Assembly (NCBI RefSeq): GCF_004359215.1
Contig: NC_090610.1
Coordinates: forward strand, 1,831,255 to 1,895,254
Direction: 5' to 3'
Source of the DNA: Bremia lactucae
Lineage: Eukaryota > Oomycota > Peronosporomycetes > Peronosporales > Peronosporaceae
DNA: 64,000 nt
In this document: positions 1 through 11,686 of the stretch, in pieces
Numbering within the stretch: the first letter of the stretch is position 1
Layout: each line of letters starts with the position of its first letter
Notes under the pieces: model-generated
The model's database searches: none
The model's input: only the letters and a program-made list of their open reading frames with translations
What the model was told of the DNA's origin: nothing
Translations under genes and position numbers: made by a program

Positions 1-806
1 CCACACTTGGGTTGTAAACAACTTTCGCTCCGATTTGATTGAACTTTACGACCATTCTGTCAATGCACGCATTTTGGCTGATCTTGAGCTTCCTTGTATG
101 CTGTGTATAGTCCACCTCAATTCCAAGAATAAATCTCACATTGCCAAGCGTCTTTAACTTGAAATGACTTGCATATTCATCTGCAACTTTGTTAATTAAA
201 TTAGCAGAAGTACCTCCAATCAGCATATCATCGACATACAGTGTCATGTAAATCCACGAAAGGCTTCCATCGTGACGGACAAAAACGCATGGGTCAGAAA
301 CATATGGCACAAAACCCATGTTGCGAAACACCTTCGAAATTGTCTTGAACCACGTTGCAGCAGCCTGTTTTAATCCATACAAACTTCTGTTAAGCTTCAA
401 AACTTGACCTGGGTCCATTTCGACACCCTGAGGCGTAGAAATGTATACATCTTCGCTCAAAACACCATTTAGGAACGCAGTATCAACATCATACTGGTGA
501 ATTGTCATTCCATGATGACAACACTGCCAGGAAGACGCGAATAGAATTCATGTTCGCAACCGGCGAATATGTTTCGTGATAATCAACTCCATAGGTTTGA
601 CGATAACCCAACGCCGCAAGTCGAGCTTTGTACCGCTCAATATCACCATATTCGTTTCTTTTAATTGCAAAAACCCATTTGGTTCCAATCACCTTTTTGT
701 TTGGAGAATTCTCCACTACAGTCCATGTCTTTTTGTTATCCAGTGCCTTGATTTCGACCTTGATCGCATCACTCCACATCTTGGATTGAGGAGACGCCAT
801 TGCATC
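1..806 (-). pseudogene. Ty1/copia reverse transcriptase fragment
   Basis: Reading the minus strand from 806, the peptide carries copia RT landmarks: TKWVFAIKRNE, RYKARLAALGYRQ, then DVDTAFLNG, GLKQAAATWFK and the catalytic YVDD in LYVDDMLIGG. The frame shifts once at about 517-525, where the upstream frame runs to a stop while the homologous frame continues open to base 1, so the domain leaves the window. A TAA at 807-809 separates it from the upstream integrase half. The catalytic aspartates survive, so the loss is by frame breaks. The calls are seen directly; inactivity is inferred. Confidence 0.9.
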
Positions 807-1607
807 TTAGTATGTAGACGGAATTTCGAGTGCTGCATTTGCTTGCTCATACTCAATTCGATATCTCTTTGAGGCCCGAGCTTCTGGCTCCTCACTGCGC
901 GATGTACCATGTACAGTAGACGTCCTGACTGGAACCAAAGCTTGATCTTCATATTTCGATGATGGTAACGCGAGCGGGGCATTTTGACCATCTAATTTAG
1001 ATAATTGCACCATAGAGAAATCAGTGTGAACATCCAAGTCCCCCCTGGGCACAATGTCTCGAGTCGTATCCACATCCAAATAAGTTGGCTCCATGTAAAC
1101 ATCATCGATATCGAAAGCAGGATCAGACTCATGCTCCAATTCCTGGCGTGGAGTTATAGACTCAAATTCACTTGGAGGTGAAATGACTTGATCGTTGCCA
1201 GTCTGGTCTACAACCATCGGCTCTACATCACGTTGAGTATTAGTAATTGGTAATTGAAAAACATCTCCATCGTCATCATTGTCATGATCCACACGTGTAG
1301 TAACTCGAATATCACGATTCTGTATATCTCCAATCACTTGCACATACTTGGACCTTGGCAACTCTTGTAAAGTCACTGATCGCGTGATTTCCAGGCGATC
1401 AGACTCGAAATTCCATACGCGATATCCCTTCACATTGTGTGAGTAACCCAAAAACATGCATCGAAATGCCTTTTTGTCCAACTTTAGACGTTTTGGTTTT
1501 GCAATGTGTGCGTAACCTTTCGCACCAAACACTCGCATGTGCGACAGATCTAGCTTGGTTTCAAAACACACTTCAAATGGGGTCTTGGTTGGGTGAGAGG
1601 CGCACGT
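807..1607 (-). pseudogene. Ty1/copia integrase C-terminal and linker region
   Basis: This minus-strand reading continues upstream of the copia RT. It starts at the 100-N gap with TPFEVCFETKLDLSHMRVFG, followed by GAKGYAHIAKPKRLKLDKKA and FLGYSHNVKGYRVWN, the usual end of a copia integrase core. An acidic, Asp- and Pro-containing linker of about 200 residues leads to RT. It ends in an in-frame TAA (807-809) where copia polyproteins stay open. The catalytic D,D,E part would lie inside the gap and cannot be seen. Confidence 0.85.
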
Positions 1608-1707
1608 NNNNNNNNNNNNNNNNNNNNNNNNNNNNNNNNNNNNNNNNNNNNNNNNNNNNNNNNNNNNNNNNNNNNNNNNNNNNNNNNNNNNNNNNNNNNN
1701 NNNNNNN
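1608..1707. other. Assembly gap (100 N)
   Basis: Exactly 100 N, the conventional placeholder for a gap of unknown length. The copia element on its left and the gypsy antisense-ORF scrap on its right may not be adjacent in the genome. Confidence 0.99.
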
Positions 1708-1886
1708 GCATTATTGCCCATCCAACCTTATCTCATGGCTCACAACATGGAGACAGCATCATTTACGAATGCTGTCCCGTCGTCTGCGCTGGAAAGCGCA
1801 GCGACAGGTAATGAGAGCGCTGCCCATAAAGGCGCAGCCGCTTCTCCGTTGGGTATAACCACAACGCCTTATGCTCAGACCATAAT
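1708..1886 (+). pseudogene. Scrap of gypsy antisense-ORF protein (aORF)
   Basis: Between two N gaps, frame + reads ALLPIQPYLMAHNMETASF and then SSALESAATGNESAAHKG. The same wording recurs at 44710-45036 (-, SSALASAATIHESAAQKG) and in decayed form at 59830-60030 (+), each time between a gypsy pol and its 3' LTR on the strand opposite to pol. By that rule a minus-strand gypsy pol would be expected to its right, inside the next gap. Function unknown. Confidence 0.6.
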
Positions 1887-2653
1887 NNNNNNNNNNNNNN
1901 NNNNNNNNNNNNNNNNNNNNNNNNNNNNNNNNNNNNNNNNNNNNNNNNNNNNNNNNNNNNNNNNNNNNNNNNNNNNNNNNNNNNNNNNNNNNNNNNNNNN
2001 NNNNNNNNNNNNNNNNNNNNNNNNNNNNNNNNNNNNNNNNNNNNNNNNNNNNNNNNNNNNNNNNNNNNNNNNNNNNNNNNNNNNNNNNNNNNNNNNNNNN
2101 NNNNNNNNNNNNNNNNNNNNNNNNNNNNNNNNNNNNNNNNNNNNNNNNNNNNNNNNNNNNNNNNNNNNNNNNNNNNNNNNNNNNNNNNNNNNNNNNNNNN
2201 NNNNNNNNNNNNNNNNNNNNNNNNNNNNNNNNNNNNNNNNNNNNNNNNNNNNNNNNNNNNNNNNNNNNNNNNNNNNNNNNNNNNNNNNNNNNNNNNNNNN
2301 NNNNNNNNNNNNNNNNNNNNNNNNNNNNNNNNNNNNNNNNNNNNNNNNNNNNNNNNNNNNNNNNNNNNNNNNNNNNNNNNNNNNNNNNNNNNNNNNNNNN
2401 NNNNNNNNNNNNNNNNNNNNNNNNNNNNNNNNNNNNNNNNNNNNNNNNNNNNNNNNNNNNNNNNNNNNNNNNNNNNNNNNNNNNNNNNNNNNNNNNNNNN
2501 NNNNNNNNNNNNNNNNNNNNNNNNNNNNNNNNNNNNNNNNNNNNNNNNNNNNNNNNNNNNNNNNNNNNNNNNNNNNNNNNNNNNNNNNNNNNNNNNNNNN
2601 NNNNNNNNNNNNNNNNNNNNNNNNNNNNNNNNNNNNNNNNNNNNNNNNNNNNN
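1887..2653. other. Assembly gap (767 N)
   Basis: A run of N of non-standard length, probably estimated from read pairs. Gypsy sequence lies on both sides. The open frames that cross it are artefacts. Confidence 0.99.
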
Positions 2654-3195
2654 TGCAATTTCACTACGCGTTTCATTACTGTTATCGATGCGCCTGTCGC
2701 TAGACGCATCGTCATCCTCGTTGCAGAGATGTCAAGCCCAACATATTTGAGCTTACGACCCTCTAGTGACTGGCGACGAATAAAGTTATGCGACGCTCCG
2801 CAGACCACTAGGGCTCTAAGTGACAAATCATTTGTCACTTTTAACTTCAAGGTGATGGGAAATATCACATCGCCAGGTGCAGAGACACATAATGATTGTG
2901 TGTCTGGAGCAACTTTAGTCAAGAGATTTGCAAATTCTCTTGTGTTTTCTGGATCAGTAGGGCGTTGCACCCCTACTGACCCCGACCGTTTTTTGGCGGT
3001 CCGCCTCGCTGGTGCAATTTCGCAACAACGTCGGATCCGCGACCGTTGCCCTTTTTTTACGGTCCAAAATTACGTTCAGTACCTTTCGGTGCTGGGCGTG
3101 GAGCACAGCGTAGTGTCCTAATTCTTGACAGCGATGCATTTCTGCAATTGCTTGTTTTTCGAAAAGCGAGGTTTCTCGCTTTTCGACCTCCCAGT
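2654..3195 (-). pseudogene. Gypsy gag end and retropepsin fragment
   Basis: On the minus strand a zinc-knuckle remnant (CQELGHYAVLHAQH, last cysteine lost) is followed by a basic tail and, in another frame, by the retropepsin region with KVAPDTQSLCVSAPGDV and LVVCGASHNFIRRQSLEGRK. The active-site motif reads V-C-G-A where the intact relative at 38.3 kb has D-C-G-A, so the catalytic aspartate is missing. The 5' side is joined abruptly at about 3195 to the BED-like element; the 3' side is lost in the N gap. Confidence 0.75.
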
Positions 3196-3850
3196 TCGAT
3201 CGAAAAAAACCAAGTGGACGATCGATTCAAGATAGTGCTGATCACCTCCAGATTAAGTGCAATGACGATGCAGGCGATGCATCACTGTCGCTGAACGATC
3301 CGGGCAAAGCGTTTCAAGTGCGCTCCTTGGCGTGCAATATAATTCCTTCGACTTGCCGGAATGACATCGATAGCGCGATGAAACCGACCGCCGGGTTGAA
3401 CTGCAGCGGTTTGCGGATATTGATCCGTTCGAAAAGGTCCTCACCAGCATTATCCTCTGCGGCCTCCTCAAACAGTTTCTTAACGCGCTCCATAGTTGTC
3501 TTGACCAAATCGTCCTGGTAAAAAAACATGTGCAGGATGATGGTATTGACAATGGCCTTGTTTTGTGATTACTAGGCACACATAGCTCTGCATCCTGTAG
3601 GACGTGTAATTCTCGGATTTAACGCGCCCGTCACCCAAAACTAGTCGCGCCCTGGTACGCTTGCGCCTGCGGTCGCCGTCGTCTTCGCCTTCACGACCGA
3701 AATAAATACAGAACAGGCAGGACACCGAAACAACCGCTTTGGTGCGCAGATGCGGTCTGAGATTTTCAGCGCGTAAGTGACCTCAAGTGTTGAACGGAAC
3801 GTAGTGCCGCGCGGCGTCGCCATCGATGACTGATGCATGAACGGCAGAGC
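3196..3850 (-). pseudogene. BED-finger-like oomycete element, left copy
   Basis: Overlapping minus-strand frames carry ALKISDRICAPKRLFRCP, SCLFCIYFGRE and DRRRKRTRARLVLGDGRVKS, followed by KSENYTSYRMQSY and DLFERINIRKPLQFNPAVGF. A Cys-x2-Cys start with a later His is the outline of a BED/C2H2-type finger seen in large oomycete families, possibly descended from transposases. At least two frameshifts break it. A second copy in the opposite orientation lies at 35.63-36.40 kb. The family name is tentative; the copy relationship is seen directly. Confidence 0.45.
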
Positions 3851-4055
3851 GTTCTGTCAATGGATTGCTACAGACGGACGCTTGCTTCTGTTTTTGCAAA
3901 GTAATCCCCTAAATCTACACTACTATACGGCACGGCAGGCAAAATGGAAAGCTGCAATGCAAATAAGGGCACAAGGCAGATAGCTTCTAGATCTATTTAC
4001 AACCGTTCTTCATTTTCGGGAAGTTATGACAAAACACGAAATAAGAGAGGCCTGA

Positions 4056-4322
4056 TGTAACGGTGTCCCGTTACATATCTATTATTTATTTCTTCAAGAG
4101 GAAAATAATTAAGAAGTATAGTATCAATAGGGAACCGGTATAGGCACCCCCCCTTTTGGTATAGCCACACACCCTCCCCGTCTGTATTGAATAAAGACGT
4201 CATTCCACGGCATCAAAAATCATCATTTATTCCTTTTCAATCGTCTATAGATCCCCCCAAATTACATTTGGGAACCAGAGTAGCGTAATGGTAGCAACTT
4301 GTTGATAACTAGAATTCATATT
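4056..4322 (+). repeat. A-type LTR start plus unrelated insert
   Basis: TGTAACGGTGTCCCGTTACAT at 4056 is the usual 5' end of the A-type gypsy LTR, and LTR sequence continues for about 75 bp. It then changes into a segment with two copies of a GGTATAG-CAC-like word at 4136-4160. The right-hand copy of the surrounding element (35.46 kb) lacks most of this, so this piece was inserted later. A similar GGTATAG-CAC segment occurs at 34712-34755. Confidence 0.5.
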
Positions 4323-4960
4323 GAGAAACCTTTATGCAGGCCTCCCAGCTTTAGTAGTTCAAAAGGCCTGCAAAAAGACTTCTCAATAATTGTGTAATTC
4401 TTTGTTTATAGCAAGATGCTTTCTCAACAAAGAAATTCCGAGCGAAAGCCGACAAACCTGAAAGATAAGGTTGTTGTGGCTAGCTTTCGTCCATGGTGGG
4501 TACAAAAAAAGACCACAAAGATTTGCCAATTTGAAAGGTAAGTATGCACTTCCGCAAAAATTGGCATCAGTAAAGTAAATTAAATTCATCCTTAGCTTGA
4601 CAGCCAAAGACTAACTAACATGCATGCGCAAGAGCACACCTCCGAACCTTGTCGCTTATTTCCAGCTCAACTTCTCCCTCGTGCACGATTTGCTGCTCTT
4701 TCTTTTCGCTCCTCTTATGACTTGCCAATCAAGTGCGGGCGCTCTTGGCTTTTTCTCACCTGTTACAAACAGTACATCTAACATCGCCAAACGAAAACAC
4801 GGTTTCCGATGCATTACACTTCTCTCATGTAGATAGTTAAGGTGTGTGGCTATTGCGATTAATGTAATCTAGGGGGTATGATGGTGCACCAAAGTCCAAA
4901 ATGGGATCTAACGACGACTCTAAAGGAATAATTGTTATGGTTGCGATATAGCGAGGTGGT
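4323..4960. repeat. Non-coding segment repeated inverted at 34.83-35.46 kb
   Basis: The segment shares long near-identical stretches in reverse orientation with 34830-35460, for example the words around 4624-4800 versus 35155-34985. It borders the BED-like element in both places, so it is probably the flank or untranslated part of the same repeat. The short ORFs inside are not conserved in length between copies and are not called. Confidence 0.6.
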
Positions 4961-5099
4961 AAATTCCATCTAAAGCTAGATATTGGTGCGAGACCGATAG
5001 CAAACAAGTACCGTGGGACTCCGTCGAGTGACCCTCGTTGTAATAACGATACACTGAATGCTGAAAGCATTGTAGGCCTAAGGTCGAGTCATCAAGGGT

Positions 5100-8000
5100 G
5101 AAATATCCCTGAAATACGTGGAGTGACACGTCTAAGTCCACCGAGTATGTTCGGCCGAGGTGTCACCATACTGAGTGTCAATAATGATACTATTGGCGGT
5201 TCGCCAGGGTATTTTGGGTCAAACCCTTCTAATGCACGTGAAGCGACACGTAAACTTTCGCTGGATATGGAATTGAGTTACCTAACTCCTTGTCGGATGT
5301 CAAATTAGACATCACGTCTGGAATAGAACCAATACAGGCTGGAATGTTCGGGGACGTGAATGTCCCGGCCCTAAGAAGCGTATTGTCTATACTCCAAGAC
5401 AGGGAAGACGCGAAGCGTTTATACCCTCACAAAGTGATACGTATGAGCAATTACACACGCTTGTAAATGGAGACCTGTATCATTGAGGGAGAAGTTAGCC
5501 CTGCGGCAATCCCTTCGTTACATGCTCTTTTAGAGCTAGACGAAATGTCTATTGATGAGTGCGGTCGAGCCTTAAAGGCTGGTGACTTTTCTGAAATGGT
5601 GGTCATTCGACCAACAATTGAGTCAAACTCATCATTACTTCTAGACGAAGCTGTCTTAGATGACACAAAAGCTGCACTTAGTGCGCGAAATGGGTCATCG
5701 ATCCTTAAAGATCCTACAGATCCCTTTTATTCCTTGATTAAGGAATACCAAGATGTGGTATGTAATAATCCACCATCTATTTTACCTCCGGATAGAGGTG
5801 TTCGTCATGAAATTGACTTAGTTCCGGGAACCAAATACTGTGTTACAAGACAATGGCCATTACCAAGGGAGCAGTGTGACGTCATTGACGATTTTTTCCG
5901 TGCTAAGCACGAGGCTGTAATGGTACGAGAGAGCAAATCTCCTCATTCGACACCGACATTTTGTGTCAAAAAGCCAAATGGTAAATGGCGCATTGTACAT
6001 GCTTTTAATAAGCTTAATGCTGTCACTATACCAGCACAAACCCCCGTTCCTAGAAAGGATGTTCTTCAGAATAATATGGTTGGATGTACAATGTACAGTG
6101 CATTGGACTTAGTCGATGGTTACTAGTAATTTCTCATGCGAGCTAGCGATATCCCGCTTACAGCGGTTAGCACCCCAAGCGGCATGTTATGGAAGTGGCT
6201 GGTTATGCCACAAGGGCTTTCCAACGCACCGGCAACATTTAATCGTCTAGTGGCGTACCTGTTTTGCCCTCATCGAGGTTATGCACAGACTTATTTCGAT
6301 AACATTTTTGTCCATAGTCGTGCGGAGCAGGGTCGGTCGGATATGGAAAACCATTTCGACCATTTGCGAGCAGTGCTCGAGTGCATGCGCACAATCAAAT
6401 TGTATGCCAATGCATCTAAATGCATTTTTGGCGCAGATGAAATTCCTTTTTTAGGATGCTTCATTGGAAAGCGAGGCGTTAGAGCGGAACCCGCTAAGGT
6501 AAAAGCCATAGTAAATTGGCCGTTTCCTAAAAACCAAAATTATTTGCGTGAGTGGTTGGGTCTTGCCAATTATTAACACAAACATAGCGAAAATTACGCT
6601 GATATGGCTAGGCCGTTATCTAATCTCCTTAAAAAGAATACAGAATGGTGCTGGATTATCACCCAAAATAATGATTTTCGAGCAGTCAAGGATAGTCTTA
6701 TCCATGCCCCGATTCTGGCACTGCCAAATCCAAATTGGCCTTTCAGTGTCGTCTGTGACGCATCAGATTTTGCCATTGGCAGTGGTCTGTTACAAACAGA
6801 TGTTGATGGACACGAACGTGTTATTGCGTTAGAGTCTAGACAGCTTAAAGCTGCGGAAAAGAACTACCCCAGTTCATGACAAAGAGTTACTTGCTATGAA
6901 GTATGCTCTCGTCAAATTCAGTGTTCATCTGCTCGGCCCTAAACCGTTTGTGATATATACAATCACGCGTCATTACGCACGGCGACTAAGTCGCCCCATC
7001 TCTCACAGAGAATGGCCCGATGGCTATCATTATTCGCGGATTACAACATCGAGGTGAAATATAAGCCTGACAAGCAGATTGCTTTGGCTGATGAGTTATC
7101 ACGCAGGCCGGATTATGAGCTCTCTCATTTAACGTCTATAATGTCGCCTATTACTGATTGATCCGTTCGGCTTTCGCAAAGGATGAACAGTGTGTAGCTC
7201 TGCTACGGGCTCTAAAGAGCACTGAATCGGGCTTTAGATTGTCGGCACGTTTGCGTGCAAGGTTACATCGATTTTCTATCGATAACAACCTGTTGCTTTA
7301 TTGCACAGACATCGCGGCCCTCCGCGTGTCGTTGTTCCTCATGTGATGACTTGAAGTACCGAATCTTCTATGAGGCACACGATAATGTCCTTGGTGGTAA
7401 TATCGGTAGAGAAAAGACCTACGGCTCTATAAGCCAGAGCTATTGGTGGCCCAAACTTTTTAAATGGTTCAGCACATATGTTCGCACATGCGAAACGTGC
7501 TAACGGGTTAAATCCTCGGCGCATGCTGCTGCGCCACTGGCGAGTCTTCCCGTCCCCATAGGTTGCTGGGAGTCCATTAGTATGGATTTTGTTTTCGGTC
7601 TACCGAAAGATTCAGCCGGTAACTCCGGTATAGTGGTCTTTGTTGACCGATTGAGCAAAATGGCTCACTTAGCGGCCGCGCCGGATTCCATTGATGGTGA
7701 GGGTACAGCTAAGCTGTTTATCGATCGCGTGTTTCGACAACATGGTTTGCCAGTGGCAATTGTCTCTGATCGGGATCCCCGTTTCACGAGTAAATTCTGG
7801 AAATCAATTTTCCGAGTGCTTGGCACCAGATTGGATATGTCCACTGCGGACCATCCGCAGACCGATGGTCAAACTGAACGTGTGAATCGCGTCACTGAAG
7901 ACGTTTTACTTCTTCACTGACGGGCAGCGTGTGTGCTCAGACACCAAAGCGCTGGAGATCAATGCTCCCAGTGGTGGAGTTTGCGTTAATAACGCCGTTC

Positions 8001-8480
8001 ATGCCTCTGCAGGCCCTTCTCCGCTCTATATAAACGGTCTTACCCACCCACGCGTTCCATTAACGATACCACTGCGTGGTTCAGGGCTTGGTGAGGGAGA
8101 ATTAGCCGATAGGCTTGCTGATATCAGCCCTGTTACAGTTCGGAAACAAGTAAGCGAGTTTCTCGCGACGCGATCTAGTGTCTTAAGACATGTAAGGGAT
8201 GCGATGACGGATAGCCAAGAGAAACAAAAAGAACAAGCAGATGCCAAAGTGCAGAAGTTGTATTAATTCTTACATGGTCGGAGACCGAGTTTTACTATAC
8301 TAAAAACCTACCTACTAACTTGGTTTCCACGGTCTTCATGACCGAATTGCGCCCGCGTTTATTTGACCATTTACGGTCGTGGCCAAGAAGGGCCTAGCTT
8401 ACACGCTAAACCTTCCTGTTCCACGTCGGCTTGCTTAAGCCATATTGGGACCCTTACTACGTGGATTTAAAGGCGCTTGC
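5100..8480 (+). pseudogene. Gy1: Ty3/gypsy pol, inactivated
   Basis: Protein-like segments appear in order. The RT N-terminus (5467-6126) includes [20 protein letters not shown] and [20 protein letters not shown]. The RT palm (6136-6576) includes TAVSTPSGMLWKWLVMPQG and YFDN. RNase H (6604-7140) includes VVCDASDFAIGSGL. The integrase zinc region ends in TCETC (about 7380-7503), and the core (7582-7920) has DRLSKMAHLAAAP and ADHPQTDGQTERVNR. Two consecutive stops (TAG TAA at 6124-6129) follow DGY, the catalytic Y-x-D-D box reads YFDN, and several frameshifts follow. Upstream 5.1-5.45 kb is a decayed protease region. Confidence 0.93.
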
Positions 8481-8920
8481 GGCGAGACAGGCAATCATGC
8501 CGTAGATTGCTGCATCCTCACCAGGTTGTCCAGCTGGCCCTCTAAACGAGGTTGCTGACCTCCAGCTGCTAAAGACGGCTCTGAGCTGCCTCAAAGGAGC
8601 TCTCAACCCGAGGAAGGACTTCACTCAGAAGTTGCACCTCGTGCTTTAGGGCATCAAATGCCTCCGCTAATATTCGACCCCCTTCCGCGCTGCTTGCGCG
8701 GGAGAGGGCTTTCAAGTTTCACGTAGAGAAATTTTTAAAGCGACGTCGTCGTACGGGCCAAGACCAGTGTCTGGTGAAGTGGCTAGGGTCCCCTCTTCTG
8801 AAAACTCTTTGGAGCTCGAGGTACCTCTTTGGCAAGATTGCCCGTACGCCGTTGACGTTTTTGAGCGCCAAGCACAGGGTCAACACGCGTCAAACGACGC
8901 TATCCACCACTAAACGTGGG
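8480..8920 (+). pseudogene. Gy1 integrase tail and chromodomain remnant
   Basis: This is decayed sequence between the integrase C-terminus and the antisense ORF. By position it corresponds to the chromodomain, which is recognisable in Gy2 (24.3-24.5 kb). Only short readable pieces remain here, so the assignment rests on position. Confidence 0.4.
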
Positions 8921-8931
8921 ATTAGGTGGAT

Positions 8932-9823
8932 CTAAAGCCTCAGTGTGGCTTCGATCCATGGTTGTACGGTCAGCCGAAGCACTGAAATATCGGCTAGGCC
9001 TTTCTTCGTTTTGTGGCATAAATGCCGAACGTAACTGGCCTTTGGCCTTAAGCTTAGCGAAATTGAAGCGAAGCTTCCATCCCAAACGAACATCACCTCT
9101 ATCCGCAGACTCTCTGATATTCCAAATATTACGAAGTCGGCGGGCCCGGTGGACCCAGTTCTCAAATGAGATTTCGTTTTCACTTCTTGTTTCGTTTGGA
9201 AACAAATGATCGGAATTTCTTTCATGGAGGTCACTGAAGCCCCACGCGCTTGACCACGTAAACGCGTCAGATACTGACTTCGAGCCACTACCTTTGGCGT
9301 AAGGTATCGCTCATGAATATCGATGCGAGCAGCGATCTCCTCCGGCGTATTCGCCGGGTCACCAAAGATCCAGATGCCCAAGCTGTGACCCGCTATCTAT
9401 TTGAGACGCTCGTCTGCACTAAGCGGAGTGAATCTATATTCACTATGAGCTTTAGCTTTCGCTATCTCGGCAGCCCGACGACGAGCTCTTCCCTCTATGA
9501 GGATTATCGGCTCTTGCTTTTCATCGAGCGGATTCGTAATGATATTTGGACTCAGGGTCCCGTGTCCTGCTCAATGCAGTTAAGACATCAGCGGCACCAC
9601 GTTCTAGGAACGGATTCGGGGCCCGCCGACGTTCATCCGGAGGAGAAGGCGTGAGAGAACGACGCTCTTTCTCCTCCTCTTCTGATGGAAAGTGACTTTC
9701 AAAGTCCACCATTCCCTCATCGTCGAGGAAGGCGCTAAGAGTCTGTAACTCACGCTTGATTGTCATGAGACAAAGGAAAGAAAAACACAACCGAACCGTT
9801 AGCTGTTTAGGCTCCAACCTCAA
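8932..9823 (-). pseudogene. Gy1 antisense ORF (aORF) of unknown function
   Basis: Opposite to pol, the minus strand from 9823 reads an acidic, Ser/Pro-rich stretch (TLSAFLDDEGMVDFESHFPS, SLTPSPPDERRRAPNPFLE). After a frame change at about 9520-9400 comes a more structured part (IWIFGDPANTPEEIAARIDI and YLTRLRGQARGASVTSM). It sits between pol and the presumed 3' LTR, where Gy5, Gy6 and Gy7 also carry a minus-to-pol ORF. I do not recognise a named domain. The acidic Pro/Ser part resembles the other copies in composition, not clearly in sequence. Confidence 0.55.
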
Positions 9824-9869
9824 AGAGGAATTGAAGCGAACGTGTCACTCGGTGTCAACAGTCTGATGG

Positions 9870-10480
9870 GGGGGGTGTAATGGGGCACACATCGGTTGGA
9901 GAACCGTTGTTGTGGTACATTTACTTTATGGGTAAAATACCCTTTTACCTAATTTTAAAATAGTTACTTAAATATCATTTGTTATGGGTAACAAATGTGG
10001 TCGCCGCCAGATATAAATCTGGCGGCCAAAATCTATTTTTAAATTAGCTAGGGTAAGGATCTTAGATTTAAATAATTAAATAAACTGCAGTTCCCCTTTT
10101 GATCTTATAGCGTTAAGTGCCTTTCTAAGGCTTGCGCATTGATCTGTAAGAGATAGAAGCCTTTCTAAGGTATATCCTTTTGGACACTAGTTGCCACTTG
10201 GTTCCACGAACCCCTGAATTCCTTGAACTACGATTCCTAAAGCTTTAATTGCTTGTACGACTCCCTGAGTTGCTTAATTCATTAGTTCTATAGAACTAAG
10301 TGATTCTCTGAGTCTGAAAGTCCTCCTCTGACTTTAGGAGCGAGGTAGCTCCGCTACATATATGATGTGAACCGGGAGGTTAGATCCGATATATTACCAT
10401 TGGTATTCATTGGCTATTTTTCTATTATGACACCTTCACCATTATTAAGTAGTGGAGGTGGCAAAATTGTGATCATGTCT
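9870..10480. repeat. Candidate Gy1 3' LTR and flanking non-coding DNA
   Basis: From about 9877 the sequence begins TGTAATGGGGCACAC, similar to the TGTAACGGGG-type starts of LTRs elsewhere in the window. The boundary right of the antisense ORF is where a 3' LTR is expected. No second copy is present, so its end (perhaps near 10360) cannot be fixed. No gene is seen in this stretch. Confidence 0.4.
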
Positions 10481-10540
10481 GTGGCCGTAGTAGTTTTGTC
10501 TGTGGCCGAAGTAGTTTTGCTGTGGCCGTAGTATTAATTT
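10479..10540. repeat. Short tandem repeat upstream of COA7
   Basis: Three imperfect copies of a 21-22 bp word containing CTGTGGCCGTAGTA lie 35-100 bp before the COA7 start codon. They may sit in the promoter or 5' UTR. No function can be assigned. Confidence 0.7.
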
Positions 10541-10575
10541 ACAGCGGCGCCTAAATATTATTATCACACGTATCC

Positions 10576-11525
10576 ATGAACAACCCAAACCTTAGTGATG
10601 CCGATATAAGGCGAGTTAATCAAGAGCTCGAAGAGCGCCACTACGAGTTCCGGTCCAACTGCAATGAAGGCGAAGGTGATGCTAGCGCCTGCCACAGCTG
10701 GGGCGAATGGCTTTCCGTCGTGGATAAGAATTACAAGGATGCAGGTGACGATGACAGCTTTCAAACTCGTTCGATTGGCCTTGCTTAATATAATTGTGAC
10801 AATGTATCACCCAAGCCGCAATGTACGAGCTAAATTGCTCTAGAAATGATTACCCGGCATCGTGCTTTAATCTTGGACGACTGAAATGTAAGCGACGTTG
10901 TGGCTGCGTTATGAGCAAACAAGGGTTGTCCGACAAACTCACTAATTGTGGTCGCTAGTGGCTGGCAAAGGCGTGGGGCAAAATGATTTCGACGCATTAA
11001 AGCTCTTCGGTATGCAAATTTAATCGATATGTTGCTTTGTGGAATTATGTAGTACAACAACTCCTCTCTGCTTAGAAAAATCGTGTGCAGGTGGTCACGC
11101 AGCTGGTTGCCATCACGTTGGATTCATGCGTATACAAGGCATCGGATGCGAAAAGGTTAAATATATTTACACAAACATACGCTAACGTGCTAATTTATAA
11201 TTTGATTCAGAATTTTACTCAAGCTCTTGCGGCATTTAAGGAAGGATGTAAACGCGACGATGCCAACAGCTGTAATCGAGTTGCGACCATGTACATGTCG
11301 CCAGCACTTGACAGCCCAATCAAGCGCGATATTCAGCAAGCCAAAGCGTATTTAGAGAAAGCTTGCGATGCCAATTTTGCTCCAGCGTGCCACAATTTGG
11401 CTGTAATGTACAAAAAGGGCGATGAGAGTATTCAAAAGGACCAATTTAAGTATGAAGAGTACCGCGTAAAGACGGAAAAGCTTATTGATCAGGCGGGTGG
11501 CATCTCCTCCATTAAGTCTTCGTAA
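10576..11525 (+). CDS. COA7: COA7-like cytochrome c oxidase assembly factor
   Basis: The gene model has five exons: 10576-10744, 10816-10887, 10959-11009, 11076-11155 and 11211-11525. All introns are 55-71 bp with GT...AG ends, and phases match at every junction. They give 228 residues, close to the 231 of human COA7. The protein is a chain of Sel1-like/HCP repeats rich in paired cysteines, for example ACHSWGEWL, NDYPASCFNLGRLKLAGKG, GGHAAGCHHVGFM and APACHNLAVMYKKGD. In animals COA7 is a disulfide-rich mitochondrial intermembrane-space protein that binds haem and helps build complex IV. Splice sites were chosen by eye from repeat continuity. The family call is firm; the exact orthology is inferred. 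Confidence 0.88.
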
Positions 11526-11686
11526 CATGCATATCATACAGTACAATTGCTACGGCAGGACAACCTCCTCATTAGCGAAATCATTACAGCTTGAATTATT
11601 CTCATTTTAATTAATGGGGTTAAGTCGACATAGGATAGGTGATTTGCTTGCATCAATAATGATGGTGTGAAGGAAGCAATATCGAT

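Noticed and set aside
1714..2970. Long open frames across the N gaps on both strands
   Set aside because: They are open only because N codons contain no stops; no evidence for coding through the gap.
10830..11060. Minus-strand ORF of 76 codons opposite COA7
   Set aside because: It overlaps COA7 exons 2-3 and introns and shows no protein-like conservation.
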